A stretch of 64,000 bases of DNA from Devosia sp. FJ2-5-3 (GTDB lineage Bacteria > Pseudomonadota > Alphaproteobacteria > Rhizobiales > Devosiaceae): the NCBI RefSeq assembly GCF_029201545.1, contig NZ_CP104007.1, positions 372,001 through 436,000 of the forward strand, given 5' to 3'. Shown here piece after piece: positions 15,521 to 24,016 of this stretch. Position numbers and translations under genes: made by a program. The notes below the pieces were generated by a model. It did not search any database, was not told the DNA's origin, and was given only the letters and a program-made list of their open reading frames with translations. Position 1 is the first letter of the stretch, and each line of letters opens with the position of its first letter.

Positions 15521-18439
15521 TTACGGGCGGCTGGCCCATTCGAGGAGGCTGGCAAGGCCGACGAAGGGGATGCCGGCGTGTTCGCTGAGGCCGGAGGCGC
15601 AGGTGGAGACGGTGGAAACGCCCAGCTGGCAATTGGCCGGAACGTCCTTGCCGACCCGGCGGGTGGCGTGGGCGTTGAGCTCGGGGATGAAGAGCCCCTT
15701 GTCGCCTGCATAACCGCAGCAGGTGATCGAGGAGAGCACGGCGATCTCTTCGGCACAGGCGCGGGCAATAGTCTCGGTGGCCGGCTGTTCGAAGAGGCGC
15801 TGGGCCGAGCAATTGTGGTGCACGGCAATTACCGGCAGCTTTTGCGTCAGCTTCAGTTTCGGCAGCACATGGGTGACGAGGAACTGGGCCGAGTCGGTCA
15901 CAGTCGCATCGCCCGGCACGTCCTTGAGGTGCTTGGCGCAGGTGGAAGCGTCGGTGACGACGGGCAGGCGGCCCGCGTCTGAGGCGGCCGAGAGGTTTTT
16001 GGCCAAGGCGCCGCCGACTTCAGCGGCCTGTTCCGGAAAACCCTTGGACTGGAACGGCTGGCCGCAGCACTGGCCGTTGAGATTTTCCGGGATGATGATT
16101 TCGTAGCCGGCGCGTTCAAGCAGGGCCACCATGGCATTGGGCGTATCGAGCAGGTTGTGCTCGGTTTTCGGCGCGCCGAACATGCGGCTGGGGCAGGCCG
16201 GGAAATAGACGATCTGCTCGCGGCCGGTCTGGGCGATGGGCACCGGGAAGCCGGACTTTTTGGGGTCCTGACGAGTGTCGCGGACTTTTGGCGTGCCCGG
16301 GCCGTGGTGCAGGGTGCGCGAAACGCGCGGGATGGCCTTGTTGGTGAGGCGGCGAGCCGTCTCGGTGATGGCTTCGACGGCCGGGGCCGGGATGATGGTG
16401 CGGGCCGCGTCAGCCAGCGCCACGCCACCGCGCATGAAGCTCTCGATGGTGCCGGTGTGGTCGGCGGTGAAGCGGGCGACCGACTGGGCGGTGTTGCCGC
16501 GACGGCGGGCGCGTTCGCCCATGATCATGGTGCCGGTTTCAATGCCGACGGGGCAGCGCAGGGAGCACAGATTGCAGGCCGCGCAAGTGTCCATGCCCGC
16601 ATATTGGAAATCGGCCTCGAACCGGGCCAGGCGTTCCGGATCCTCGCCGCTTTCGCGCAGGCGGGCGCGTTCGCGGGTGACGGCGATGCGCTGGCGCGGG
16701 GTCAGCGTCATGTGATGGCTGGGGCAGGCCGGCTCGCAGAACCCGCATTCGATGCAGAGGTCGACAAGCTCGTCGGCCAGCGGCATGACCTTCAGATTCT
16801 TGACGTGAATCTTGGGGTCGTCATTGAGCAGCACGCCGGGATTGAGCAGGCGCTCGGGGTCGAAGGCGGCCTTGATGGCATGCATGATGCCATAGGCCTT
16901 GGATCCCCATTCCGCCTCGACGAAGGGCGCGATGGCGCGGCCGGTGCCGTGCTCGGCCTTGAGCGAGCCGCCATAACGGACGGAGACGAGCTCGGAGAGT
17001 TCCTGGTTGAAGTCGTCGAATTTTTGAGCGGCGCCGGGTTTTGAGAAATCGTCGCTCATCTGGAAATGGAGGTTTCCGGCGAGCGCGTGGCCGAAAATGA
17101 TGGCGTCTTCATAGCCGTGCGCGTCGAGGAGATTGCGCATGTCGACGACGAATTCGGCCAGCCGGTCGATCGGGGCGGCAACGTCCTCGGTGAGCATGGA
17201 TGTGCCCTTGGGACGGGCGGCGCCACCGGAGGTGAAGAAGCCCTTGCGGATATCCCAGAGCGCGTGGCTGCGATGTTCGTCGGTCGAGAGATCGATATGG
17301 GTGGCGCCGTGGCGACGGAGGAGATCCTCGGCCTTGGCGACTTCCGCGGAGAGGGTTTCCGCATCGGGGGCGGTGACGTCGATGAGAACGGCCGGGGAAT
17401 CCTCGGTGAGCCAAGGCAGGAGCGGGGCCATGGGGCCGAGATGCTCGACGGTGGCGAGGGCGCGGCGCTCGATATATTCGGCGGCGGTGACGCCCGTTGT
17501 CACCTGCACGCCGCCATTGGCCATTTCGATAATGGCGCGGCCGGCAGCCTGCGGATTGGGGAAGGGGATGAGGCCCGTTGCCTTGAACGGATGTTCCGGC
17601 ACGGTGTTGTAGCTGACCTCGGAAACAAAGCCGAGCGTGCCTTCCGAGCCGACCATCAAATGGATCAGGATATCCAGCGGGTCGTGATAATCGACCAGCG
17701 CATTGAGCGAATAGCCGACGGTGTTCTTGATCCGGTATTTGTGGCGGATGAGGGCGACGAGATCGGCATCGGCCATGATCTCGTGGTGGAGGCGGTGCAG
17801 CTCCTCGAGCATGGAAGCGTGGCTGATGCGGAAGGCGTCGCAGCTGGCGGGATCGCCGCTGTCGAGCATGGTGCCGTCGGTCAGCACGATCCGCAGCCGC
17901 GCCATGGTGTGATAGGTGTTTTGCGCAACACCGCAGCACATGCCGGACGAATTATTGTTGACCACGCCGCCGATCTTGCAGGTCGCCTGGCTGGCCGGGT
18001 CGGGGCCGATCTTCTTGTTGAAGGGTTTGAGGGCCTTGTTGGCTTCGGCGACGATGATCGCGGGGCCAAGCGTGATTTTTTCAGCGCCCGGATGGATCTC
18101 CATCTTGCGCCAGCCATCGCCCAGCACGGCGAGGACGCCATCGGTGACGGCCTGGCCGGAGAGGGAGGTGCCGGCGGCGCGGAAGGTGACGGGCAAGCCC
18201 TCGGCGCGCGCGGCCTTGAACACGGCGCGGACATCGTCCTCGGAATTGACGAAGACGACCACGGCCGGAATGAGCCGATAGGAACTGGCGTCCCCGCTCC
18301 AGGCATAGGTCATGAGCGGGTCGGTATGGATGGCACCGGAGATCTGGCCCTTGAGGCGCGCGGCAACGCGCTCACCGGCGGCTTGACGATCAGGCGCGGG
18401 CGCCTTGGGCTGAGTCGAATAAAGAAGGGCTTGCTGCAT
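15521..18439 (-). CDS. FAD-binding and (Fe-S)-binding D-lactate/2-hydroxyacid dehydrogenase-like protein
   Basis: A 972-residue multidomain dehydrogenase. The N-terminal FAD_binding_4 domain includes VTFRAAGTSLSGQAVTDG; FAD-oxidase C follows; two 4Fe-4S motifs lie near the middle (CIECGFCEPACPS and CAACNLCSLRCPVG); C-terminal CCG domains carry CCGQPF and CCGYAGDKG. This arrangement matches respiratory D-lactate or D-2-hydroxyacid dehydrogenases passing electrons to quinone, with all subunits fused. Substrate is inferred. The ATG at 18439 has GGCGGG close upstream. A perfect 16-bp palindrome ends 7 nt before that ATG, so a repressor probably controls it. Confidence 0.9.
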   Translation of the reverse strand: MQQALLYSTQPKAPAPDRQAAGERVAARLKGQISGAIHTDPLMTYAWSGDASSYRLIPAVVVFVNSEDDVRAVFKAARAEGLPVTFRAAGTSLSGQAVTDGVLAVLGDGWRKMEIHPGAEKITLGPAIIVAEANKALKPFNKKIGPDPASQATCKIGGVVNNNSSGMCCGVAQNTYHTMARLRIVLTDGTMLDSGDPASCDAFRISHASMLEELHRLHHEIMADADLVALIRHKYRIKNTVGYSLNALVDYHDPLDILIHLMVGSEGTLGFVSEVSYNTVPEHPFKATGLIPFPNPQAAGRAIIEMANGGVQVTTGVTAAEYIERRALATVEHLGPMAPLLPWLTEDSPAVLIDVTAPDAETLSAEVAKAEDLLRRHGATHIDLSTDEHRSHALWDIRKGFFTSGGAARPKGTSMLTEDVAAPIDRLAEFVVDMRNLLDAHGYEDAIIFGHALAGNLHFQMSDDFSKPGAAQKFDDFNQELSELVSVRYGGSLKAEHGTGRAIAPFVEAEWGSKAYGIMHAIKAAFDPERLLNPGVLLNDDPKIHVKNLKVMPLADELVDLCIECGFCEPACPSHHMTLTPRQRIAVTRERARLRESGEDPERLARFEADFQYAGMDTCAACNLCSLRCPVGIETGTMIMGERARRRGNTAQSVARFTADHTGTIESFMRGGVALADAARTIIPAPAVEAITETARRLTNKAIPRVSRTLHHGPGTPKVRDTRQDPKKSGFPVPIAQTGREQIVYFPACPSRMFGAPKTEHNLLDTPNAMVALLERAGYEIIIPENLNGQCCGQPFQSKGFPEQAAEVGGALAKNLSAASDAGRLPVVTDASTCAKHLKDVPGDATVTDSAQFLVTHVLPKLKLTQKLPVIAVHHNCSAQRLFEQPATETIARACAEEIAVLSSITCCGYAGDKGLFIPELNAHATRRVGKDVPANCQLGVSTVSTCASGLSEHAGIPFVGLASLLEWASRP

Positions 18440-18446
18440 CCCGCCA

Positions 18447-18462
18447 TACTAACATGTTAGTA
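18447..18462. promoter_or_regulatory. 16-bp perfect palindrome, likely operator of the dehydrogenase gene
   Basis: TACTAACATGTTAGTA is a perfect 16-bp palindrome lying 7 nt before the dehydrogenase ATG, where a bound repressor would block transcription. It resembles TetR- or GntR-type operators rather than a LysR T-N11-A box, so the adjacent LysR gene need not be the regulator. Confidence 0.6.
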
Positions 18463-18511
18463 GCGGCGTGGCGAGATAATCCCGTTCCGAGAGGCGAAAT
18501 CGGCAGCCCCT

Positions 18512-19435
18512 TCACTGGAGCGGCGGCAGGGTGGCCCTGGCGGCGTGCGAGATGCGATCGATCAGGTCCTCGATACGGTCTTCGCCGCGCCTGTCCTTGA
18601 GCACATAGAGTCCGGCGATGGCCGGCCGGGGATCCTGCCTCTGGATGATCTCGACCAGCCCATCGGCCGCGAAGATGTCGCGCATGACATGGGTGTGGAT
18701 CAGCACCGCGGCGGTGGCGAGGGTGTAGTCGACGCAGGCCGCAAGCGAATTGGAGCGGAAGGCGAAATGGGTGCGGTCGAACACGGTTTCGACGCGGGTG
18801 CGCCGTCGGGAGGGGTCGAAGAAGCGGTCGTGTCGGCTCTCGGCGAGGGATGAGATGACGCGGGGGTAGCGGTCGATTTCGGCCTGGGTCCGCGGGGCGC
18901 CGGCGAGCGGATGGCCCGCATGGACGAAGAAGGCATTGTAGACCCTGGTGAGGGGCACGAAATCGGTGCCGAGATTGGGGCTCAGCCCGTCGATCTCGTG
19001 CGCCAGAAACATGGAAATATCGCCCGAAAGCATCTGGTCCATCAGGCGCAATTGATTGCCGAGGCTGACCTGCACCGGGGCCCTCGGAAATTCGCCCTGA
19101 TAGCGAACGATGAGGTCGCGCAGGAACATGTTCCACCAGGAATAGCCCGAGCCGATGGCGAGGCCCCGTTCGGCGCCATGCTGCTGGTCGATAATGGCGG
19201 TGAGGGTGTTGTCATAGAGGCGCTGCATGAGGCGGGCGTTTTCATAGAGCGTTTCGCCATAGCGGGTCAGCGTCACGCCGCGGGAAGAGCGCTCGAATAG
19301 CGGCGCACCGATATGCTCCTCGAGCTTGCGCATATTGATGGTCAGCGTGGGCTGGGTGATGAGCAGCGCGGTGGCGGCGCCGCTCAGCGTGCCCGCATCG
19401 GCCACGGCCAGGAATTGGGATAACAGCTTGTCCAT
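18512..19435 (-). CDS. LysR-family transcriptional regulator
   Basis: A 307-residue LTTR. The N-terminal winged helix (LSQFLAVADAGTLSGAATALLITQPTL and the following region, about residues 5-60) is standard, and the rest matches the periplasmic-binding-like effector domain. The ATG at 19435 is preferred over in-frame TTG at 19441. It is divergent from the sugar ABC operon with a 430-bp gap and follows that pattern of local activators, but it could also act on the dehydrogenase downstream. Effector unknown. Confidence 0.9.
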   Translation of the reverse strand: MDKLLSQFLAVADAGTLSGAATALLITQPTLTINMRKLEEHIGAPLFERSSRGVTLTRYGETLYENARLMQRLYDNTLTAIIDQQHGAERGLAIGSGYSWWNMFLRDLIVRYQGEFPRAPVQVSLGNQLRLMDQMLSGDISMFLAHEIDGLSPNLGTDFVPLTRVYNAFFVHAGHPLAGAPRTQAEIDRYPRVISSLAESRHDRFFDPSRRRTRVETVFDRTHFAFRSNSLAACVDYTLATAAVLIHTHVMRDIFAADGLVEIIQRQDPRPAIAGLYVLKDRRGEDRIEDLIDRISHAARATLPPLQ

Positions 19436-19656
19436 GGGCAAAATCGCTCAGCTATAGATTGCCTCTATAATATCGCGGCAATTTCATAGTTTTCCAACGA
19501 GTGTTTTTGGTCCAATCTGATGCCACGACAGTCGCACTACGCCATGCCGGAGGGGGTCAGCGGAGGGGCGCGAACGCAGAGGAATCATTTCATCACCAGG
19601 GCGGCGAGCCGGTTTCCGGCGACCAGAAATCAACTTTTCCAGTCTTCCATACAAGC

Positions 19657-19685
19657 TTGATTGCGGTATTGTACGTCTATATGGT
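19657..19685 (+). promoter_or_regulatory. candidate sigma-70 promoter of the sugar ABC operon
   Basis: TTGATT (19657-19662), 17 nt, then TATGGT (19680-19685). Its predicted start site falls on the operator-like dyad at 19692-19705, giving a leader of about 170 nt before the first gene. The rest of the 429-bp gap 19436-19864 shows no gene. Confidence 0.5.
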
Positions 19686-19691
19686 GTTGGG

Positions 19692-19705
19692 TAACTGGCT
19701 GGTTA
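19692..19705. promoter_or_regulatory. operator-like dyad TAACTGGCTGGTTA (site 1)
   Basis: A 14-bp imperfect dyad (half-sites TAACTGG and, inverted, TAACCAG) just downstream of the candidate -10. Related dyads occur at 19779-19792 and before the Gfo/Idh operon at 32484-32497. Sites 1 and 2 also share TTTAG immediately downstream. This placement fits a repressor. Confidence 0.6.
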
Positions 19706-19778
19706 TTTAGAGGGCACTCGGCATCTGCCGACGCCTGTCCAGGGCATAAACCATGAATGAGCGCCCTGGGCTCATTAG

Positions 19779-19792
19779 TAACCAGTTGGTGA
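19779..19792. promoter_or_regulatory. operator-like dyad TAACCAGTTGGTGA (site 2)
   Basis: The second site, 87 bp from site 1 centre to centre (about eight helical turns, as needed for looping). It is flanked by AG upstream and TTTAG downstream. It lies 73 bp before the substrate-binding protein start. Confidence 0.55.
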
Positions 19793-19864
19793 TTTAGCGA
19801 CGGGGAGGTCGCTGTTTCGTCTCGTGCCGGCAGGGCCGGACGCACAATCTTTGGGAGGTTTGAC

Positions 19865-21163
19865 ATGACATTTCGTATCGGTCGCCGGCAGTTCCTGATG
19901 GGAAGCTCGGCGCTTATCGCAGCCGGCGCCGCCGGTTTCAGCCCGGCCTTCGCCCAGGGCAGCCCCCTGCGCATGATCTGGTGGGGCGGCCAGGCCCGCG
20001 CCGACCGCACGCTGGCGGTGGCGGACGCCTATGCCGACGCCAAGGGCATCACGCCGCTGGAAGGCGAATTCCTCAGCTGGAACGATTACTGGCCCAAGCT
20101 GGCGACCCAGACGGCCGGTGGCACCGCCCCCGATATCCTGCAGATGGATTATCGTTTCATCGTCGAATACGCCTCGCGCAATGCGATCGCCCCGCTCGAT
20201 GAATATGTCGGCGGCGTGCTCGACCTCAGCGATTTCGACGAGGACCAGCTCGCAGGCGGCAAGGTGGACGGCAAGCTCTATGGCCTCAGCCTCGGCGCCA
20301 ATTCGGTGGCCATGCTGGCCAATTCGACCGCGTTCGAAGAAGCCGGCCTTGCCGTTCCGGGCATGGACTGGACCTATGACACGCTGCGCGAACTCGGCGA
20401 GGGCTTCAAGGCCGCCAATATTCGCGGCGGCATGCGGGCCATGTCGGACGGCTCGGGCGCAGAACCTATGCTGGACAACTGGATCCGCCAGCGCGGCAAG
20501 GCGCTCTATACGCCCGAAGGCAAGCTGGGCCCCGACGCCGACGACATGGTCGAGTGGTTCACCATGTGGAACGAGTTCCGCGACGCCGGCTATATCGTGA
20601 CGGCAGAGGACAACGCCCTCGATACCGGCGCACCCGAAACCTCCATGGTTGCGATGAACAAGGCGGCCCTGCTGCCGTCCAACTCCAACCAGCTGGTCAT
20701 CCACCAGTCCGTCAGCAAGGACAATCTGACCATCACCTCCTATCCGCGCATCGCGGCGGGCGTGGGTGGCGGACATTATCGCAAGCCCAGCCAGTTCTGG
20801 TCCCTCGCCGGCTCCTCGCAGAACAAGGAAGCGGCTGCCGAATTCCTCAGCTTCTTCATCAACGATACCGAAGCCGGCAAGATCCTGGGCGTCGAACGCG
20901 GGATTCCCTGCTCGGCCAAGGTACGCGACGCCGTCGCTCCGACGCTGAGCCCGCAGGACCAGATCGCGCTCAATTTCGTGGCCAATCTCGGCGATCTGCT
21001 TGGACCGCTGCCGGCTTCCCCGCCGAATGCGGCCGGCGAAATCGACACGTCGCTGCTGCGTGTCCTCAGCCAGGAAGTGGCCTTCGGGGGCCGTTCCGCC
21101 GAAGACGCCGGCAAATTCTTCGTCGAAGAAGCAACTGCTATCCTCAACCGGGCGGCTGTCTGA
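19865..21163 (+). CDS. sugar ABC transporter substrate-binding protein (Tat-exported)
   Basis: A 432-residue family-1 extracellular solute-binding protein. The N-terminus has a twin-arginine motif (GRRQFLMG), a hydrophobic stretch and AFA-Q at residues 28-31, so export through Tat with cleavage after residue 30 is likely. The mature part starts RMIWWGGQARADRT and contains NSVAMLANSTAFEEAGL, typical of oligosaccharide or glycoside binders. GGGAGG lies before the ATG. It is first in an operon with two permeases, two oxidoreductases and a UgpC-type ATPase. The ligand is unknown. Confidence 0.92.
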   Translation: MTFRIGRRQFLMGSSALIAAGAAGFSPAFAQGSPLRMIWWGGQARADRTLAVADAYADAKGITPLEGEFLSWNDYWPKLATQTAGGTAPDILQMDYRFIVEYASRNAIAPLDEYVGGVLDLSDFDEDQLAGGKVDGKLYGLSLGANSVAMLANSTAFEEAGLAVPGMDWTYDTLRELGEGFKAANIRGGMRAMSDGSGAEPMLDNWIRQRGKALYTPEGKLGPDADDMVEWFTMWNEFRDAGYIVTAEDNALDTGAPETSMVAMNKAALLPSNSNQLVIHQSVSKDNLTITSYPRIAAGVGGGHYRKPSQFWSLAGSSQNKEAAAEFLSFFINDTEAGKILGVERGIPCSAKVRDAVAPTLSPQDQIALNFVANLGDLLGPLPASPPNAAGEIDTSLLRVLSQEVAFGGRSAEDAGKFFVEEATAILNRAAV

Positions 21164-21165
21164 CT

Positions 21166-22107
21166 ATGACTGTACATGCGGCAGACGCGGCCATGCACAA
21201 TGCCGCATCCCGCAGGTCGATCTGGTCGAGGGCGTGGGAAAACCACGCCCCCGGCTATCTCTTCCTGCTTCCCTGGCTGATCGGCTTTATCGGCCTCACG
21301 GTCGGGCCGATGATTTCTTCCTTCTATCTCAGCTTCACCAATTTCGACCTGTTGACGCCGGCGCGCTGGGTGGGGCTCGAAAACTACCAGCGCATGTTCA
21401 CCAATGACCGCAATTTTGCGGCCTCGCTGCGGGTGACGTTCACCTTCGTGCTGTTCTCGGTGCCGCTGAAGCTCGCCTTCGCGCTCGTCATCGCCATCCT
21501 GCTCAATCGGGGCATGAAGGGCCTGCCGCTTTATCGGGCGCTCTTTTACCTGCCGAGCCTGCTCGGCGCTTCGGTCGCCATCGCCATCCTCTGGCGCCAG
21601 ATTTTCTCGGGCAGCGGCCTCGTCAACCAGTTCCTGGCCAATTTCGGCATTGTCGGGCCGAGCTGGATTTCCAATCCGAATTATTCGCTGTGGACGCTGA
21701 TCATCCTGTCGGTCTGGCAGTTCGGTTCGCCCATGATCATCTTCCTCGCCGGGCTCAGGCAGATTCCGCAGGACATGTATGAGGCGGCAAGCCTCGATGG
21801 CGCGGGCAAGTGGCGCCAGTTCTGGAAGATCACGCTGCCGCTCCTGACCCCGGTCGTGTTCTTCAACGCCATCATCCAGACGATCAACTCGTTCCAGAGC
21901 TTTACGCCGGCCTTCATCATCTCGAACGGCACCGGCCAGCCCATCAACTCGACGCTGTTCTACGCGCTCTATCTCTACAACGAGGCGTTCAGCTTCTTCC
22001 GCATGGGCTATGCCTCCGCACTCGCCTGGTTCCTCCTGTTCCTGATCGCGTGCTTTACCGCCTTCTCGTTCCTCACCAGCAAATATTGGGTGCACTATGA
22101 CGACTGA
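21166..22107 (+). CDS. sugar ABC transporter permease (MalF/UgpA type)
   Basis: A 313-residue inner-membrane protein with six transmembrane helices beginning GYLFLLPWLIGFIGLTVGPM (about residues 28-47). The EAA loop is EAASLDGAGKWRQFWKITLPLL, which contacts the ATPase. The ATG at 21166 lies 2 nt after the binding-protein stop. The 3' end overlaps the second permease by 11 nt. It forms a heterodimer with the next gene product. Confidence 0.93.
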   Translation: MTVHAADAAMHNAASRRSIWSRAWENHAPGYLFLLPWLIGFIGLTVGPMISSFYLSFTNFDLLTPARWVGLENYQRMFTNDRNFAASLRVTFTFVLFSVPLKLAFALVIAILLNRGMKGLPLYRALFYLPSLLGASVAIAILWRQIFSGSGLVNQFLANFGIVGPSWISNPNYSLWTLIILSVWQFGSPMIIFLAGLRQIPQDMYEAASLDGAGKWRQFWKITLPLLTPVVFFNAIIQTINSFQSFTPAFIISNGTGQPINSTLFYALYLYNEAFSFFRMGYASALAWFLLFLIACFTAFSFLTSKYWVHYDD

Positions 22108-22993
22108 TGCACACACGCTGACGGTGGTGACCGGGGCCGAGAACGACCCGGCGGCCCGCCTGCGCAAGCGCATCTTCTCGGTGCTTGCCCATGCCCTGCT
22201 GATCGGCGCCTCGATCCTGATGCTCTATCCGCTGCTCTGGCTCCTGGCGGCGTCGTTCAAGCCGGACAACCAGATATTCAACACCGGCATCTGGCCGAGC
22301 GCGGATTGGAGTCTCGACGCCTATTTCCGAGGCTGGAACGCCATGCGCGTCAGCTTCTCGGTGTTCTTCATGAACTCCTTCGTCATCGCCATCCTCAGCA
22401 TTATCGGCAATCTGATGGCCTGCTCGATGGCGGCCTATGCCTTTGCGCGCATGGAATTCAAGTTCAAGAATTTCTGGTTCGCCATGATGCTGATGACGCT
22501 GATGCTGCCCAGCCAGGTCACCATCATCCCGCAATATGTGCTGTTCCGCGATCTGGGCTGGATCAACACCATCCTGCCACTGGTGGTGCCGAAATTCCTC
22601 GCGGTGGATGCCTTCTTCATCTTCCTGATGGTGCAGTTCTTCCGCGGTATTCCGCGCGAGCTGGACGAGGCGGCGCGCATGGACGGCGCCGGGCCCTGGC
22701 GCATCTATTGGAAGATCATGCTGCCGCTGTCGACGCCCGTGCTGGTGACGGCGGCCATCTTCACCTTCATCTGGACCTGGGACGATTTCTTCGGACCGCT
22801 CATCTTCCTCAATCGCATGCAGGACTACACGGTGACGCTGGGTCTGCGGACCTTCGTCGACTCGACCGGCGAAAGCGACTTTGGGGGCCTGTTTGCCATG
22901 AGCGTGCTCTCGATCGTGCCGATTTTCCTCTTCTTCCTCATCTTCCAGCGGTTCCTCATCGAGGGCATCGCCACCACCGGTATGAAACGCTAG
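22097..22993 (+). CDS. sugar ABC transporter permease (MalG/UgpE type)
   Basis: A 298-residue protein with six transmembrane helices. The first is HALLIGASILMLYPLLWLLA (about residues 31-50), and the EAA loop is ELDEAARMDGAGPWRIYWKIMLPLS. This is the second half of the sugar import channel. Its ATG lies inside the end of the upstream permease gene, so translation is likely coupled. Confidence 0.93.
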   Translation: MTTDAHTLTVVTGAENDPAARLRKRIFSVLAHALLIGASILMLYPLLWLLAASFKPDNQIFNTGIWPSADWSLDAYFRGWNAMRVSFSVFFMNSFVIAILSIIGNLMACSMAAYAFARMEFKFKNFWFAMMLMTLMLPSQVTIIPQYVLFRDLGWINTILPLVVPKFLAVDAFFIFLMVQFFRGIPRELDEAARMDGAGPWRIYWKIMLPLSTPVLVTAAIFTFIWTWDDFFGPLIFLNRMQDYTVTLGLRTFVDSTGESDFGGLFAMSVLSIVPIFLFFLIFQRFLIEGIATTGMKR

Positions 22994-22996
22994 ACC

Positions 22997-24016
22997 ATGA
23001 CGCAGATAAAATTTGCCGCCATCGGCATCAACCACGCCCATATTTATGGGCAGGTGGATTGCCTCAAACGCGCCGGAGCCGAGTTTGTCGGCTTTTATGC
23101 GGTGGAAGACGATCTCGCTGCCGCATTCGGGGCGAAATATCCCGAGGCGCCGCGCGTGAGCGATCCGCGCGTGCTGCTCGAGGATGAGAGCATTGCCATC
23201 ATCGTCACGGCCGCCATTCCGGGTGATCGCGCCGAAATCGCGCTCGCCGCCATGCGCCATGGCAAGGATGTGCTGACCGACAAGCCGGGCATGACCACCT
23301 TTGCCCAGCTTGACGAGATCAAGCGGGTCCAGAAGGAAACCGGCCGCATCTTCTCGGTGCTCTATTCCGAGCATTTCGAGGTGCCTGCGGCGGTGGAGGC
23401 GGGCAATCTGATTGCCGCCGGCGCCATTGGCGAAGTGGTCAATACGGTGGGGCTCGGGCCGCATTCGCTGCGGCTCAACAATCGGCCGGATTGGTTTTTC
23501 ACCCGCAGCCGCTATGGCGGCATTTTGTGCGACATCGCCAGCCACCAGTTCGAGCAGTTCCTGTTCTTTGCGAACGCCATGGATGGCGAGGTGCTCTCGG
23601 CCAATGTCTATAATCGCAACCATCCGCACCGGCCGGGGCTGCAGGATGTGGGTGACGCGCATATGCGCACCGAGCGGACGACCGGCTATGTCCGGGTCGA
23701 CTGGTTTACACCCGAAGGCCTGCCGACCTGGGGCGATGGGCGCCTGACGATCCTGGGGACCGAAGGCTTCATCGAGCTTCGGAAATATGTCGATATCGCC
23801 GGACGGCCGGGCGAGAACCATCTCTTCCTCGTCGACAAACAGGGCACGCGCCATATCGATTGCTCGGCTGTCGATCTGCCGTTCGGGCGTCAGTTCCTCG
23901 ACGACGTGCGCAATCGCACCGAGACGGCGATGCCGCAGGAGCGGTGCTTTAACGCCATGAAGATGGCACTGACGGCGCAGGCCATGGGCGAGCAGGGTAC
24001 GGAGTGGGGCCAATGA
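22997..24016 (+). CDS. Gfo/Idh/MocA-family oxidoreductase (first of a pair)
   Basis: A 339-residue NAD(P)-dependent oxidoreductase. The N-terminal Rossmann fold starts KFAAIGINHAHIYGQVDCL, with IGINHAH where many relatives have GxGxxG. EKP, usual in the family, is DKP here (VLTDKPGMTTFAQ). The C-terminal half matches the Gfo/Idh/MocA domain. Members oxidise sugar, inositol or glycoside hydroxyls. It starts 3 nt after the permease stop and its own stop overlaps the next start, so it belongs to the transporter operon and probably acts on the imported sugar. Confidence 0.85.
   Translation: MTQIKFAAIGINHAHIYGQVDCLKRAGAEFVGFYAVEDDLAAAFGAKYPEAPRVSDPRVLLEDESIAIIVTAAIPGDRAEIALAAMRHGKDVLTDKPGMTTFAQLDEIKRVQKETGRIFSVLYSEHFEVPAAVEAGNLIAAGAIGEVVNTVGLGPHSLRLNNRPDWFFTRSRYGGILCDIASHQFEQFLFFANAMDGEVLSANVYNRNHPHRPGLQDVGDAHMRTERTTGYVRVDWFTPEGLPTWGDGRLTILGTEGFIELRKYVDIAGRPGENHLFLVDKQGTRHIDCSAVDLPFGRQFLDDVRNRTETAMPQERCFNAMKMALTAQAMGEQGTEWGQ

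Noticed and set aside
18512..19435. LysR gene as the regulator bound to the TAACY-N4-RGTKA sites
   Set aside because: The dyads are 14 bp and sit where a repressor would, and one is 13 kb away. LysR sites usually have T-N11-A and lie upstream of -35. The link cannot be excluded but is not supported.
22073..24013. A 646-codon open frame on the minus strand
   Set aside because: Antisense to a permease and an oxidoreductase with clear motifs; composition is typical of reverse-frame shadows.
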